DNA of 64,000 bases from JACVRN01 sp035276685. Its GTDB lineage: Bacteria > Acidobacteriota > Blastocatellia > Pyrinomonadales > Pyrinomonadaceae. This document shows positions 19,514 through 28,037 of this stretch, in pieces. A program made the translations under genes and the position numbers. Every line of letters starts with the position of its first letter. The first letter of the stretch is position 1. The notes beneath the pieces were generated by a model, which did no database searches, had not been told where the DNA came from, and was given only the letters and a program-made list of their open reading frames with translations. Where the stretch lies: contig DATELK010000201.1 of the NCBI GenBank assembly GCA_035276685.1, positions 11,321-75,320 of the forward strand. The letters run 5' to 3'.

Positions 19514-19915
19514 TCACGTCTCTACGACGCGCGTGGAAAGCCCGAGCCAGTTGCCTCCGGCGCTCTTGCCGAGGATGAAAACGGCCATGTTGACTTTGCC
19601 TATCCTGTAGGCACGCGCATCCGTCAGATTCTCCTTCAGGAGCCGCACTAGGGACTGGAACCTGCGCGCCGTGGCAAGCTCTTCGCCCTTCTTCCACTCC
19701 GGCTCGGACACGGCCGCGCGAAAGAGCTCGTCCAGGCTTGCGGATTCCACCGGCGCGTCCGAAGCCGCACCTGACAACTCACGAAGCCGCTGCTCAACGG
19801 GCTCAGCGCCGCCCTCCAAACGTACAACCTCAAAGGGATAGTCTGCCTCGCTCATAAACATGAGCCCTTCGCTGGCCTTCTTCAGCTCTTCGATTATCTG
19901 CTCGTCGGTTCTCAT
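19514..19915 (-). CDS. nuiA: NuiA-family nuclease inhibitor
   Basis: It is about 133 residues from the ATG at 19915; the frame is open further upstream but the family begins at MRTDEQIIEELKKASEGL. It closely matches my recollection of Anabaena NuiA: FMSEADYPFEV near the N-terminus, ARAYRIGKVNMAVFILGKS in the C-terminal half, and the terminal STRVVET. NuiA binds and blocks NucA, a DNA/RNA non-specific nuclease. The residues I recall as important there, Glu24 and the C-terminal Thr135, correspond to Glu23 and Thr133 here. The gene lies directly downstream of a NucA-type nuclease gene. No signal peptide is seen, so it is probably cytoplasmic. Confidence 0.9.
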   Translation of the reverse strand: MRTDEQIIEELKKASEGLMFMSEADYPFEVVRLEGGAEPVEQRLRELSGAASDAPVESASLDELFRAAVSEPEWKKGEELATARRFQSLVRLLKENLTDARAYRIGKVNMAVFILGKSAGGNWLGLSTRVVET

Positions 19916-19945
19916 AATCTCCCTCCACGAAGCTGTAGGTATAAA

Positions 19946-19982
19946 GTAAAAAAGAGGCGGCCACAATGTTTGCAGCCGCCTC
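19946..19982 (-). terminator. Terminator between the nuclease and the nuclease inhibitor
   Basis: An 8-bp perfect GC-rich stem (19954-19961 with 19975-19982) is followed on the minus strand by six Ts (A-run at 19948-19953). It sits 26 nt past the nuclease stop and about 30 nt before the inhibitor start, so the inhibitor needs either read-through or its own promoter. Confidence 0.8.
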
Positions 19983-20008
19983 ACGGAAACATACGCTGAT
20001 GAGAAGCT

Positions 20009-23000
20009 CTACTTCAGGGTGATTGTCACCGTTCGCATAACTCCGTCACCCAGGTCAACCCTCAACTGGTAAGTGCCGGGGGCGTACCCCTGCGTGCTCA
20101 GGTTGAAGATGTACTGGCCCGCCGTCGCGTCATAACGGAAGAGATTGCCCGTGGTCGCAGCCGACGTGGAGCTCACATCGACGGCTTCTTCCTCAGAGCC
20201 TTCCCCAACCTTGACGACGGAGAGACGCGCGACGGCGTTAGTCAGTCCCGCGCTCGCTCCCGTCAACTGGAACTTGATGGGAATCGTGCGGCCCGTCTTA
20301 TAGACGCCGCCCGCCTGAATGGGCGACAGCAGGCCCGACCAGGAGTAGCCCACGCCCACCTGCACAACCTGCTGAGCGGAGCCTCCCATGCTATCGGTGA
20401 CGATAACAGTGAAGGTGTAGACGGCTCCGACCTGCGCGGCACCGGGCGTCCAGCTAAAGTCGCCCGTGTCCTCGTTAATCGAAGCGCCCGCCGGTGCTCC
20501 GGCCAGACTGTACTTGAGCGTCTGGAACGGAACGTCGGCGTCCGAGCCCATCGCCTTGAAGGTCACAGTGCCGCCCAGAGTCACGACCTGATTGCCTATG
20601 GCAGCCAGCGTCGGGTTCTGGTTAACCTCGGTCACGGTCAGCGTTATGGATGACTCCGCAGTCTCTGTGCCGTCCGACACCCTGACGGTGAAGGTGTAGG
20701 GACTGTTCGTGCCGCCCTGAGCCTCCGTCGGCGTCCAGGTAAAGACGCCGCTCGCGGAATCAATCGAAGCGCCTGCCGGCTGGCCCACGAGCGAGTAGGT
20801 TAGCTGCGGCCCGTCCGCGTCGCTGGCCGAAGCCGTGAACGTGTAGGGAGCAAGCTCTGCTATCGTCTCTGCGGTGGGCACGCCCGAGAGCTGCGGCGCG
20901 TCGTTGACCGGCGTGACGTTCAGCGTCACGGTCGCAACATTAGAGTCCTTGCCGCCGTCATTCACCTTGAAGGTGAAGCTGTCGGGGCCGCTGTAATCGC
21001 CGTTCGGCGTGTAGGTTACTTTGCCGTCAACGATGTCGGAGAGAGAGCCGTTCTGCGGCCCGCTTACAATCGAGTAGCTCAGCACGTTGTTGACGTTGAA
21101 GTCCGAAGCCGTAAACGTAATCTGCTTCGGTGTGTCTTCCGCGGTCGTGGCAGACTGATTATTGGCCACGGGCGCGGTGTTGTACTCGCCGTCGAGCTGC
21201 GATTCTATGGCGTTCTGTATCTCTTCAGGCACGTTCGAGAAGAAGTTGTAGCCTGTGAGGGCTTCAACCTGATCCACGGTCGCCAGATACTTCTTCCAGT
21301 CATCAGGCCTGATGTTGTCGTCGTTAGGCATGATGACGGCGAAGGTTCTGGTCGAAGCGTTGACACGCGACACGTCATCATTGCCCGTGGGCAGCACCAT
21401 GATTACCTTCCAGGTAAACTTGGGAACGGTGACGGTGTTGCCTCCGGTGTCCTGGATGCTCTCCCAGTACCCCGTGGTGCTGTTGCCGCCCGTGCCGACG
21501 CCGCCCGAAACTATGTATAGCTCGTTTGCGCCGTTATTGAGCAGCGTGCGTATGTGGCCTTCGAGGTCGTTCCACGGCCCCTGATTATTGCCCGAAGCCT
21601 GCGGAACCATGTTCGTCATCAGGAAGGTCGCGGAGTTATCTTCGACTGAGGACGTGCGGTCGGCGGACGGAACCATGTGACCACGGTCAAAGCCGTACGT
21701 CGCGAAGTTATAGCCGCTCGTGACGCGCGTAAATCCCGCCGGAAGCGTCGTGTCGGAGCGGAAATCATTCTGGCGGTCGGCGACGCCCGTCGTCCAGCTT
21801 ACGTCCAGGTGCCAGCTTGTCCAGTTCGGTATCGCCCTGCTGTTGTTGTAGGAAAGGGCGTACTGGTCTTTCATCATCAGGTAATTGTTCATGACGCTCG
21901 GGTCATTCACAGCGCCCGACGGATTACCCATGACCATGTGCTCCGCAGGATTGCGCGGAACCATTACGTTGAAGCTGAACACGTAGTTCGCCGCCATGTT
22001 GTCCGGCGGGTCTTGAGCATCCTGGTCTGTGACCGCGTTGGCTAAGACCGTCACCGTGCACTGCTCGCCGCCGACAAAATTCGAGTCGGGGTTGAGAGTG
22101 AAAGAGGTCTGCCCGCCGCTCACGGTCGCGGTGTGTATGCCGCTCGTGCCGCAGGAAATCTCGAACCAGTTACCCGTGACATTAACCAACTGGTCGAAGT
22201 TGATGGTGATGTCGGCATCCAGGGCTACATTAAACTGGCCGTTGGCAGGCGTGGTGGTGAAAACCTCAGGCGCTTCGTCGCCCGGGGGGCAGACGTTAAA
22301 GGTCGTGGCGGAGTTGCGCGGGGTCGGGGTTACTTCCGTAAAGTTGACCGCGTTGTAGTCCGTATCCTTACAGCCGTTGCGGGCGCGTAAGGCCGCCGTC
22401 CCATTGCCCAGAGTCGGAGCCGGGCCAGCGCCTTCATAACAGAAGCCGGTGGTGGTAGGCGTGCTGCCATAGCCCACAAAGTCAACTACGGTGGGGCCGC
22501 CGACAGGGCAGGAGGTCGTCAGCGCGTTGGTGCTGCTGACCAGCGCTACTTTACCCGTACTGCCGCTCAGATTAATGGCTCCGGTAATATCGTCGTCAGG
22601 CAGAGGCGCACCCGTGGCACCCGTCGCACCTGAAATCAGGAAATACTGTCCCGGAGCAATCGTGCCCGAAAGATTAGTCCTGTTGCCCCAGGTAGAGCCA
22701 GCCACAGAAGAGTACTGCACAGACCAGCCTGTCAGGTCTACAGGGTTCGAGCTGCGGTTGAAGATTTCTATGAAATCAGCGTTGTAGACCGCACCGGAAT
22801 TGCCGCCGCCGCCGTAAATCTGACTGATGACGACAGAGCCGGCCGGTACTGGCGTCGGCGTTGGCGTCGGAGTCGGTGTCGGCGTTGGAGTCGGGGTTGG
22901 CGTAGGCGTTGGTGTAGGCGTTGGGGTCGGAGTCGGAGTGGGCGTAGGAGTCGGCGTCGCGTTGCCGCAGGTAAGAGGCGTCGTGCCCGCGTTACGCGGG

Positions 23001-23617
23001 GCGGCCGGGCTCTGCGCGGCGAAATCCGCGTTGTTGTTGTCCGTATCCGTGCAGCCTGAGCCACCTCGCGCGCGGCTGTCGTTAGCCGGCGGCGCTGCGG
23101 TCGCAGTTCCCTCTCTGTAAGCATTGGTAGCCGTGCCGTAGCCGACCGAATCAACAATCGTATCGGTCGCAGTAACCTTGATGGCCAGGCCGCCTCCGGC
23201 TGCTGCCAGCGTTCCGGTTGCACCAGTGTTGTACGTGGCGTTGGCCCCGGCTGCTCCGTTGTAGCCCGCCGAATGGGCGACCAGATAGTAGCCTCCGGCC
23301 GGTATGACCACACTTGATGTCCAGTTTACAAGCACCACGTCTGTCACACCTGCGGCGGCGCGATAGGCAAGGCGGAGGCCGTTCAGGTCAACAGGAGCGT
23401 TGCTGACATTGTGTATCTCTATGAACTCGTCGGCGGCCGCGGATGCGCCGTCGCCTGCCACCTGGAACTGGCTGATGACCAGGGTGGACGACGCCGCTTT
23501 AGCGGGCGACATGTAGGTTACGACGGCCGCTACGAAGAGAGCGGCGAGAGCTACAACGGAAAGAGCTTTAAGGCGTAGGGGGATAGGGTTTCGCCCGAGG
23601 CGCGGGGAACGAGACAT
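20009..23617 (-). CDS. Large secreted DNA/RNA non-specific endonuclease with lamin-tail and Ig-like domains
   Basis: This is a 1202-residue secreted protein. A signal peptide spans about residues 1-41 (ends SPAKA). A first lamin-tail domain lies at about 43-170, then a Thr-Pro repeat linker at about 218-257. A second lamin-tail domain is at about 258-395, then an Ig-like domain near 440-545. The nuclease domain spans about 575-805, with YDRGH-type motif FDRGHMVPSADRT (His647 the general base) and FLMTNMVPQ carrying the metal-binding Asn. Three tandem cadherin/Ig-like repeats and a C-terminal beta domain follow. The catalytic part strongly resembles Anabaena NucA. A NuiA-type inhibitor is encoded next downstream. 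AGAAAGGAA precedes the ATG. It probably degrades extracellular nucleic acids for nutrients, which fits the nucleoside and pyrimidine genes nearby. Confidence 0.93.
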   Translation of the reverse strand: MSRSPRLGRNPIPLRLKALSVVALAALFVAAVVTYMSPAKAASSTLVISQFQVAGDGASAAADEFIEIHNVSNAPVDLNGLRLAYRAAAGVTDVVLVNWTSSVVIPAGGYYLVAHSAGYNGAAGANATYNTGATGTLAAAGGGLAIKVTATDTIVDSVGYGTATNAYREGTATAAPPANDSRARGGSGCTDTDNNNADFAAQSPAAPRNAGTTPLTCGNATPTPTPTPTPTPTPTPTPTPTPTPTPTPTPTPTPTPVPAGSVVISQIYGGGGNSGAVYNADFIEIFNRSSNPVDLTGWSVQYSSVAGSTWGNRTNLSGTIAPGQYFLISGATGATGAPLPDDDITGAINLSGSTGKVALVSSTNALTTSCPVGGPTVVDFVGYGSTPTTTGFCYEGAGPAPTLGNGTAALRARNGCKDTDYNAVNFTEVTPTPRNSATTFNVCPPGDEAPEVFTTTPANGQFNVALDADITINFDQLVNVTGNWFEISCGTSGIHTATVSGGQTSFTLNPDSNFVGGEQCTVTVLANAVTDQDAQDPPDNMAANYVFSFNVMVPRNPAEHMVMGNPSGAVNDPSVMNNYLMMKDQYALSYNNSRAIPNWTSWHLDVSWTTGVADRQNDFRSDTTLPAGFTRVTSGYNFATYGFDRGHMVPSADRTSSVEDNSATFLMTNMVPQASGNNQGPWNDLEGHIRTLLNNGANELYIVSGGVGTGGNSTTGYWESIQDTGGNTVTVPKFTWKVIMVLPTGNDDVSRVNASTRTFAVIMPNDDNIRPDDWKKYLATVDQVEALTGYNFFSNVPEEIQNAIESQLDGEYNTAPVANNQSATTAEDTPKQITFTASDFNVNNVLSYSIVSGPQNGSLSDIVDGKVTYTPNGDYSGPDSFTFKVNDGGKDSNVATVTLNVTPVNDAPQLSGVPTAETIAELAPYTFTASASDADGPQLTYSLVGQPAGASIDSASGVFTWTPTEAQGGTNSPYTFTVRVSDGTETAESSITLTVTEVNQNPTLAAIGNQVVTLGGTVTFKAMGSDADVPFQTLKYSLAGAPAGASINEDTGDFSWTPGAAQVGAVYTFTVIVTDSMGGSAQQVVQVGVGYSWSGLLSPIQAGGVYKTGRTIPIKFQLTGASAGLTNAVARLSVVKVGEGSEEEAVDVSSTSAATTGNLFRYDATAGQYIFNLSTQGYAPGTYQLRVDLGDGVMRTVTITLK
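22851..22960 (-). repeat. Hexanucleotide repeat coding a Thr-Pro linker
   Basis: About eighteen degenerate copies of a 6-bp unit (GGCGTN/GGAGTN on the plus strand) encode an alternating Thr-Pro linker between the two lamin-tail domains of the nuclease. Such tracts can change length by slippage. Third-position variation shows that selection acts on the protein rather than on the DNA repeat. Confidence 0.9.
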
Positions 23618-23895
23618 ATGTTTCCTTTCTCAGATGGTAGTACGAGGGGGTTTCTTAATGTGGCGGGATTCTCTGGATAGACTCTACCAAACCAAACTCC
23701 CACCAACCGGGTAACTGCGCACTGTTAAATGCAAGCTCCGATTAGTATCGAGAGTCCGCAAAGCAAACCTCTGCGGCCAGGCGCAAGCAAAGCAGAGGCT
23801 TTTCTCTTTAGATTTAGTGTCCTAAGAGTCTCTTACCGGGAAGAGACTGGCCCGAGGGAAAACGGACTTTTATCAGTAAAGCTGACAAAGGTCAA
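23618..23895 (-). promoter_or_regulatory. Promoter candidate and structured leader of the nuclease gene
   Basis: The 469-nt gap 23618-24086 holds no gene. On the minus strand a -35 TTGACC (23890-23895), a 17-nt spacer and a -10 TAAAAG (23867-23872) could start a transcript near 23860. That would leave a leader of about 240 nt. Within it are two hairpins: an 8-bp perfect stem (23827-23834 with 23841-23848) and a 7-bp stem (23768-23774 with 23792-23798). I do not match them to a known riboswitch class. The remainder (23896-24005) shows nothing I can name. Confidence 0.45.
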
Positions 23896-24005
23896 GTCTT
23901 AAAGCGAAAGCCTTTTATAACCTAAGATAGAGACAATGCTGTTACAGCTAGATTAAATAGCTATGAAGGGGGATTTTCCAGATATCGTGTATACACCTCA
24001 GATGC

Positions 24006-24050
24006 ACAAAAAAGCGAAAATGGAGCATGGCCTGCCCCATTTTTTTCGCT
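24006..24050 (-). terminator. Terminator of the suf operon
   Basis: Complementary arms at 24013-24023 and 24037-24050, with a small bulge, are followed on the minus strand by a T-run (A-run 24008-24013). It is 37 nt past the sufU stop. The T-rich right arm could also terminate plus-strand transcripts. Confidence 0.7.
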
Positions 24051-24086
24051 AAATTTTTAAGATTTTCGCCGCTCCGGCCCCCGGTT

Positions 24087-24536
24087 TTACTCCGTGGAGA
24101 CGGAGCCCTTGCCCCTCAGAGCGGCGTGCATCGTGTGCCATGAGAGCGTGGCGCATTTGACGCGCGCCGGGAACTCCCGCACCCCGGAAAAGATGGTCAG
24201 CCGCCCCAGTTGATTCGGCTCCGTCTCTTCGTTCAGCTCGCCCGTCACCATCCTGTGAAACTCGTTGAAAAGCGTCTCGGCTTCTTCCAGGGACTTGCCC
24301 TTGACGGCCTGCGTCATCATGCTGGCCGAAGCTTTAGAGATGGCGCAGCCGGAGCCTTCGAAGCTTACGTCGCTGACACGGTCGCCTTCCAAATCCATGT
24401 AGACCGTCAGCTGGTCGCCGCAGAGCGGGTTATAACCTTCCGCTTTCCGGTCAGCCGCCTCAATCACACGAAAGTTGCGCGGCTTCTTGTTATGGTCAAG
24501 GATTACCTGCTGGTAAAGCTCACTCAGTTCGGACAT
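24087..24536 (-). CDS. sufU: SufU iron-sulfur/sulfur-transfer protein
   Basis: This 149-residue IscU-like protein has C39 (NPLCGD), D41, C64 (GSGCAISKAS) and C128 (RVKCATLSWH), the zinc-site residues of SufU. SufU takes sulfur from SufS and passes it to the SufBCD scaffold. The about 20-residue insertion before the third Cys (EETEPNQLGRL) separates SufU from IscU. It starts 12 nt after sufS and is the last gene of the operon. Confidence 0.94.
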   Translation of the reverse strand: MSELSELYQQVILDHNKKPRNFRVIEAADRKAEGYNPLCGDQLTVYMDLEGDRVSDVSFEGSGCAISKASASMMTQAVKGKSLEEAETLFNEFHRMVTGELNEETEPNQLGRLTIFSGVREFPARVKCATLSWHTMHAALRGKGSVSTE

Positions 24537-24548
24537 AGGAAATAAGGG

Positions 24549-25817
24549 TTAGCTAAAGACCTCTATCACTTTTTCTATAGCGTGCGCCAGCACGTCCACT
24601 TCCTCTTTCGTGTTGTAGAAGGCGAAGGAGGCGCGGGCCGTGGCAGGCACCTGGAAGAACTGCATGACGGGCTGGGCGCAGTGATGGCCCGCGCGCACGG
24701 CTATGCCTTCCTGGTCAAGGATGGTGCCCACGTCGTGCGGGTGCACGTTCTCTATGACGAAGGAGAGGACGCTCGCCTTCTCGCGCGCGGTGCCTATCAG
24801 GGTGACGCCCTCTATGGCCGAGACTCTCTCGGTCGCGTAGCGCAGCAACTCCTGCTCGTAACGCACGGCACGCTCGCGGCCTATGCTGTTCAGGTAATCA
24901 ATGGCGGCCCCTAGACCTATCTGCGAAGCTATGGCGGGCGTGCCTGCCTCGAACTTATTCGGCAGCCCCGCGTAGGTGGTCTTCTCAAACGTCACGGTGC
25001 GAATCATGTCGCCGCCGCCCTGGAAGGGATTCATCTTTTCAAGCCACTCCTGCTTGCCGTAGATGACGCCGCTTCCAGTGGGCGCGAACATCTTGTGCCC
25101 GGACAGCACGTAAAAGTCGCAGTCCAAATCCTGCACGTCTATGGCAAGGTGCGGGGCGCTCTGCGCGCCGTCAATCAGGACGGGCACGCCCATCTTATGA
25201 GCCCGCGCGATTATCTCTTTCACGGGGTTAATGGTGCCGAGCGCGTTCGAGACGTGATTGACCGCGACGAGCTTTGTCCTCTCGTTCAGGAGCGCGTCGT
25301 ACTCGTCAAGCAGCAGCTCGCCCAACTGGTTCATGGGAATCACTCGAAGACGCGCGCCCTTCTCTTCACAGAGCATCTGCCACGGGACAATGTTGGCGTG
25401 ATGCTCCATAGCGGAGATGATTATCTCGTCGCCCTCTTTAATAAATTTGCGCCCGTAGCCGTGCATCACCAGATTGATGCCTTCGGTCGCGCCGCGCACG
25501 AAGATGCACTCGCGCACGTCGCGCGCCCCTATGAAGCGGCGCACCTTCTCTCTAGCGCCCTCGTAAGCGGTCGTCGCGCGCTGGCTCAGGTAATGAACGC
25601 CGCGATGAATATTGGAATGCTCTTCGCGCAGGTACTTGGAGCCACGGTCAATCACGACCTGCGGCACCTGCGACGAGGCGGCGTTGTCCAGATAGACGAG
25701 CGGCTTTCCGTTGACGGTCTGCCGTAGGACGGGAAAGTCTTCGCGTATGCGCTCGATATCCCAGGGCTCCGTTTCAAGCCCCGGCGGCTCAACTAAAATC
25801 TTCTCTATTGCGCTCAT
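24549..25817 (-). CDS. sufS: SufS cysteine desulfurase
   Basis: This PLP enzyme (422 residues) removes sulfur from L-cysteine for Fe-S assembly. The PLP Lys is in SGHKMFAPTG; the catalytic Cys is in RAGHHCAQP near the C-terminus; YLDNAASSQVP marks the N-terminal substrate region. The sequence is class II (SufS-like) with a short loop around the Cys, which agrees with its SufU partner. An unrelated inverted repeat lies between this gene and sufD. Confidence 0.95.
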   Translation of the reverse strand: MSAIEKILVEPPGLETEPWDIERIREDFPVLRQTVNGKPLVYLDNAASSQVPQVVIDRGSKYLREEHSNIHRGVHYLSQRATTAYEGAREKVRRFIGARDVRECIFVRGATEGINLVMHGYGRKFIKEGDEIIISAMEHHANIVPWQMLCEEKGARLRVIPMNQLGELLLDEYDALLNERTKLVAVNHVSNALGTINPVKEIIARAHKMGVPVLIDGAQSAPHLAIDVQDLDCDFYVLSGHKMFAPTGSGVIYGKQEWLEKMNPFQGGGDMIRTVTFEKTTYAGLPNKFEAGTPAIASQIGLGAAIDYLNSIGRERAVRYEQELLRYATERVSAIEGVTLIGTAREKASVLSFVIENVHPHDVGTILDQEGIAVRAGHHCAQPVMQFFQVPATARASFAFYNTKEEVDVLAHAIEKVIEVFS

Positions 25818-25828
25818 AATAAATTCCG

Positions 25829-25889
25829 GTGATGAGTGAAGAGTGACGAGGGAAAAGCTTATTGCCTGTCGCTCGTCATTACTCTTTAC
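25829..25889. repeat. Inverted repeat with 7-bp word arms (sufD/sufS gap)
   Basis: The left arm reads as heptads GTGATGA, GTGAAGA, GTGACGA; the right arm (25871-25889) is an imperfect complement. The apex contains AAAAGC and TGTC, like other copies in this window. Its right arm covers the TAA stop of sufD. The copy is degenerate. Confidence 0.6.
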
Positions 25890-27220
25890 AGTTCAGCGTG
25901 CAGCCTGTTGAGAACCACTTCGTCAAGCTGCGCCTTGATGGAGTCAATCCTTATCTTATCAATCACCTCTTCGGCAAAGCCGTAGGTCAAAAGGTTCTGC
26001 GCCAGCTCCGGCCTCAGCCCTCGACTGATAAGATAGAACAGCTCCTCTTCCTCAAGCTGCCCGACGGTAGCGCCGTGCGCGCACTTCACGTCGTCCGCGA
26101 AAATCTCCAACTGCGGCTTGGTGTCCACGCGCGCTTCGTTCGAGAGAAGCAGGTTGCGGTTCGTCTGCTGCGCGTCCGTCTGAAGCGCCCCTTCGCGCAC
26201 GAAGACCTTGCCGTTAAAGACGGCACGCGATTTCCCGTCGAGTATCCCCTTATAAAGCTGTCGGCTGGTGCAGTAGGGTTCGGCATGCTCTATCAGCGAA
26301 TGAGTGTCCGTGTGCTGGCCTGCGCCGACCATGTAGAGCCCGTCCACGCGACACTCGGCACCGCGCGCACGAAGTCGGACGTTGACGTTGTGGCGCGACA
26401 GCCCTGCGCCGAGCGTGATAGTAGTCGTGTCAAAGCTGCTGGAAGCGGCAAGCTCTACTTCTGTGGTCGCCGTGTGAAAGGCGCTGAGGCTCTCGCGCTG
26501 AATCTTGTAATGCTCAAGCCTTGCCCCGTCTTCAAGCAAGACCTCCACTACAGCGTTCGTCCAGTACTCGCTGTCTCCCAGACTCGCGTAAGACTCAATC
26601 ACGGTCGCTTCCGCCTGAGCCTCCGCGACTATGAGCACGCGCGGGAAAGAGACTACCGGGGAGCTTTGCGGCGCGGACAGGAAAAGAAGATGAATAGGCG
26701 TCTCTACGCGCACGCCCTTCGGTATGAGCAGGAGCGCGCCGTCAGAGACGAACGCGGTGTTGAGAGCCACCAGAGCCTGCTCGTTATAGTCCGCGCAGCG
26801 CGCAAGCCGCTCGCGCACAATCTCCGAGCGCTCGCCGGAAAGCGCGTCCGCTAGATTCTCCGCCACGACTCCGCGAGGCAGAGCTTCCAAAGAGGACAGC
26901 TCGCGGTTGAGCGCGCCGTTGACGAAGACCAAGCGGCTACCCTTAGCTTCCGCGTAAGTGACCGCTTCAAGAGCGTTGCCGTCAAGCTCAACCGTCTTAG
27001 CATCAAAGCCCTGCACGAACCGCCGCTTACTTAGTGGCGCGAGGTTCGTGTATTTCCACTCTTCTTCAAACGTGGTGGGGAACCCAAGCTGCTCGAAGCG
27101 CTCCATAGCATCTTCGCGCAGCCGCTTCGTCCACGAAGCCTCACGCTCGCCGAGCCTTTCCTTGAGCGCCGCGAACATCTCAGCGTAAATGCTCTTCTCT
27201 CTCGTTGCCTCTGCTACCAT
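25886..27220 (-). CDS. sufD: SufD, Fe-S assembly scaffold component
   Basis: A 444-residue SufBD-family protein that pairs with SufB on the SufC ATPase. The beta-helix core contains ARVDTKPQLEIFADDVKCAHGATVG, the hallmark SufD segment with its conserved Cys-His, and ISRGLRPELAQNLLTYGFAEEVI at the C-terminus. It starts 5 nt after the sufC stop. Its stop lies inside the right arm of a heptad-type inverted repeat. Confidence 0.94.
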   Translation of the reverse strand: MVAEATREKSIYAEMFAALKERLGEREASWTKRLREDAMERFEQLGFPTTFEEEWKYTNLAPLSKRRFVQGFDAKTVELDGNALEAVTYAEAKGSRLVFVNGALNRELSSLEALPRGVVAENLADALSGERSEIVRERLARCADYNEQALVALNTAFVSDGALLLIPKGVRVETPIHLLFLSAPQSSPVVSFPRVLIVAEAQAEATVIESYASLGDSEYWTNAVVEVLLEDGARLEHYKIQRESLSAFHTATTEVELAASSSFDTTTITLGAGLSRHNVNVRLRARGAECRVDGLYMVGAGQHTDTHSLIEHAEPYCTSRQLYKGILDGKSRAVFNGKVFVREGALQTDAQQTNRNLLLSNEARVDTKPQLEIFADDVKCAHGATVGQLEEEELFYLISRGLRPELAQNLLTYGFAEEVIDKIRIDSIKAQLDEVVLNRLHAEL

Positions 27221-27225
27221 CTAAA

Positions 27226-28017
27226 TTAACCTGCCTGCTGCGTCGGAATGCTTTGCGCTCCGGCCTTCGCAGCGTTCTTTATCCAGTCGTAACCCTTCTC
27301 TTCCAGCTCAAGCGCCAGCTCTTTCCCGCCCTCGCGCACTATGCGGCCGCCCGCCAGCACATGCACAAAGTCAGGCACGATGTAGTTCAAAAGTCGCTGG
27401 TAGTGCGTCACCAGAATGATTGCGTTATCCTTCGTCCTCAGTTGATTGACGCCCTCGGCCACGATTCTCAAGGCGTCAATATCAAGGCCCGAATCCGTCT
27501 CGTCCAGCACCGCGAGCGTGGGCTCAAGCACCGCCATCTGAAGAATCTCGTTGCGTTTTTTCTCGCCGCCGGAAAAGCCTTCGTTGACCGAGCGGGACAT
27601 GAAGCTCGCGTCCATCTGCACAACCTTCGCTCGCTCCTTCAGATAATCCTTGAACTCAAGCGGGTCCAGCTCCTCCTCGCCCCTGTGCTTCTGCCGCTCG
27701 TTATAAGCAAGGCGAAGGAACTGCGCGTTCGAGACGCCAGGGACTTCGACAGGATACTGGAAAGCCAGAAAGACGCCGTCGCGCGCTCGCTCGTCGGGCG
27801 CAAGCTCCAGAAGGTTCTTGCCCTCATAAACCACTTCGCCGCCCGTCACTTCGTAGGAAGGATGCCCCGCCAGCACCTTGGCCAGCGTGTATTTTCCCGA
27901 CCCGTTCGGCCCCATGATGGCGTGAACCTCGCCACGGTTGACGTTCAACGTGATGCCCTTCAGTATCTCGTTCCCGTCAACGTTCGCGTGTAAGTCTTTA
28001 ATCTCTAATAAAGCCAC
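27226..28017 (-). CDS. sufC: SufC ATPase with an altered Walker A motif
   Basis: A 263-residue ABC-type ATPase that powers the SufBCD scaffold. The signature FSGGEKKRNEI, Walker B LAVLDETDSGLDID and the H-loop ILVTHYQRLL are standard SufC. Walker A reads GPNGSGKYTLAKV: position 43, right after the P-loop Lys42, is Tyr (codon TAC at 27889-27891) where Ser is expected. One base change from TCC would explain it, so a real variant, a sequencing error or a strain mutation are all possible. Everything else is intact. It lies 20 nt after sufB. Confidence 0.93.
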   Translation of the reverse strand: MALLEIKDLHANVDGNEILKGITLNVNRGEVHAIMGPNGSGKYTLAKVLAGHPSYEVTGGEVVYEGKNLLELAPDERARDGVFLAFQYPVEVPGVSNAQFLRLAYNERQKHRGEEELDPLEFKDYLKERAKVVQMDASFMSRSVNEGFSGGEKKRNEILQMAVLEPTLAVLDETDSGLDIDALRIVAEGVNQLRTKDNAIILVTHYQRLLNYIVPDFVHVLAGGRIVREGGKELALELEEKGYDWIKNAAKAGAQSIPTQQAG

Positions 28018-28037
28018 TTCTGTTTTGAGCTCCTTCT

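Noticed and set aside
22827..23120. Plus-strand frame with long Gly-Val repeats
   Set aside because: It is the antisense of the Thr-Pro linker of the nuclease and has no ribosome-binding site or family resemblance.
23755..23800. Plus-strand GCAAACC...GCGCAAGCAAAGC resembling a cyclic-di-GMP (GEMM-I) riboswitch
   Set aside because: The spacing and second half do not match the class, and no plus-strand gene follows; the neighbouring genes are on the minus strand.
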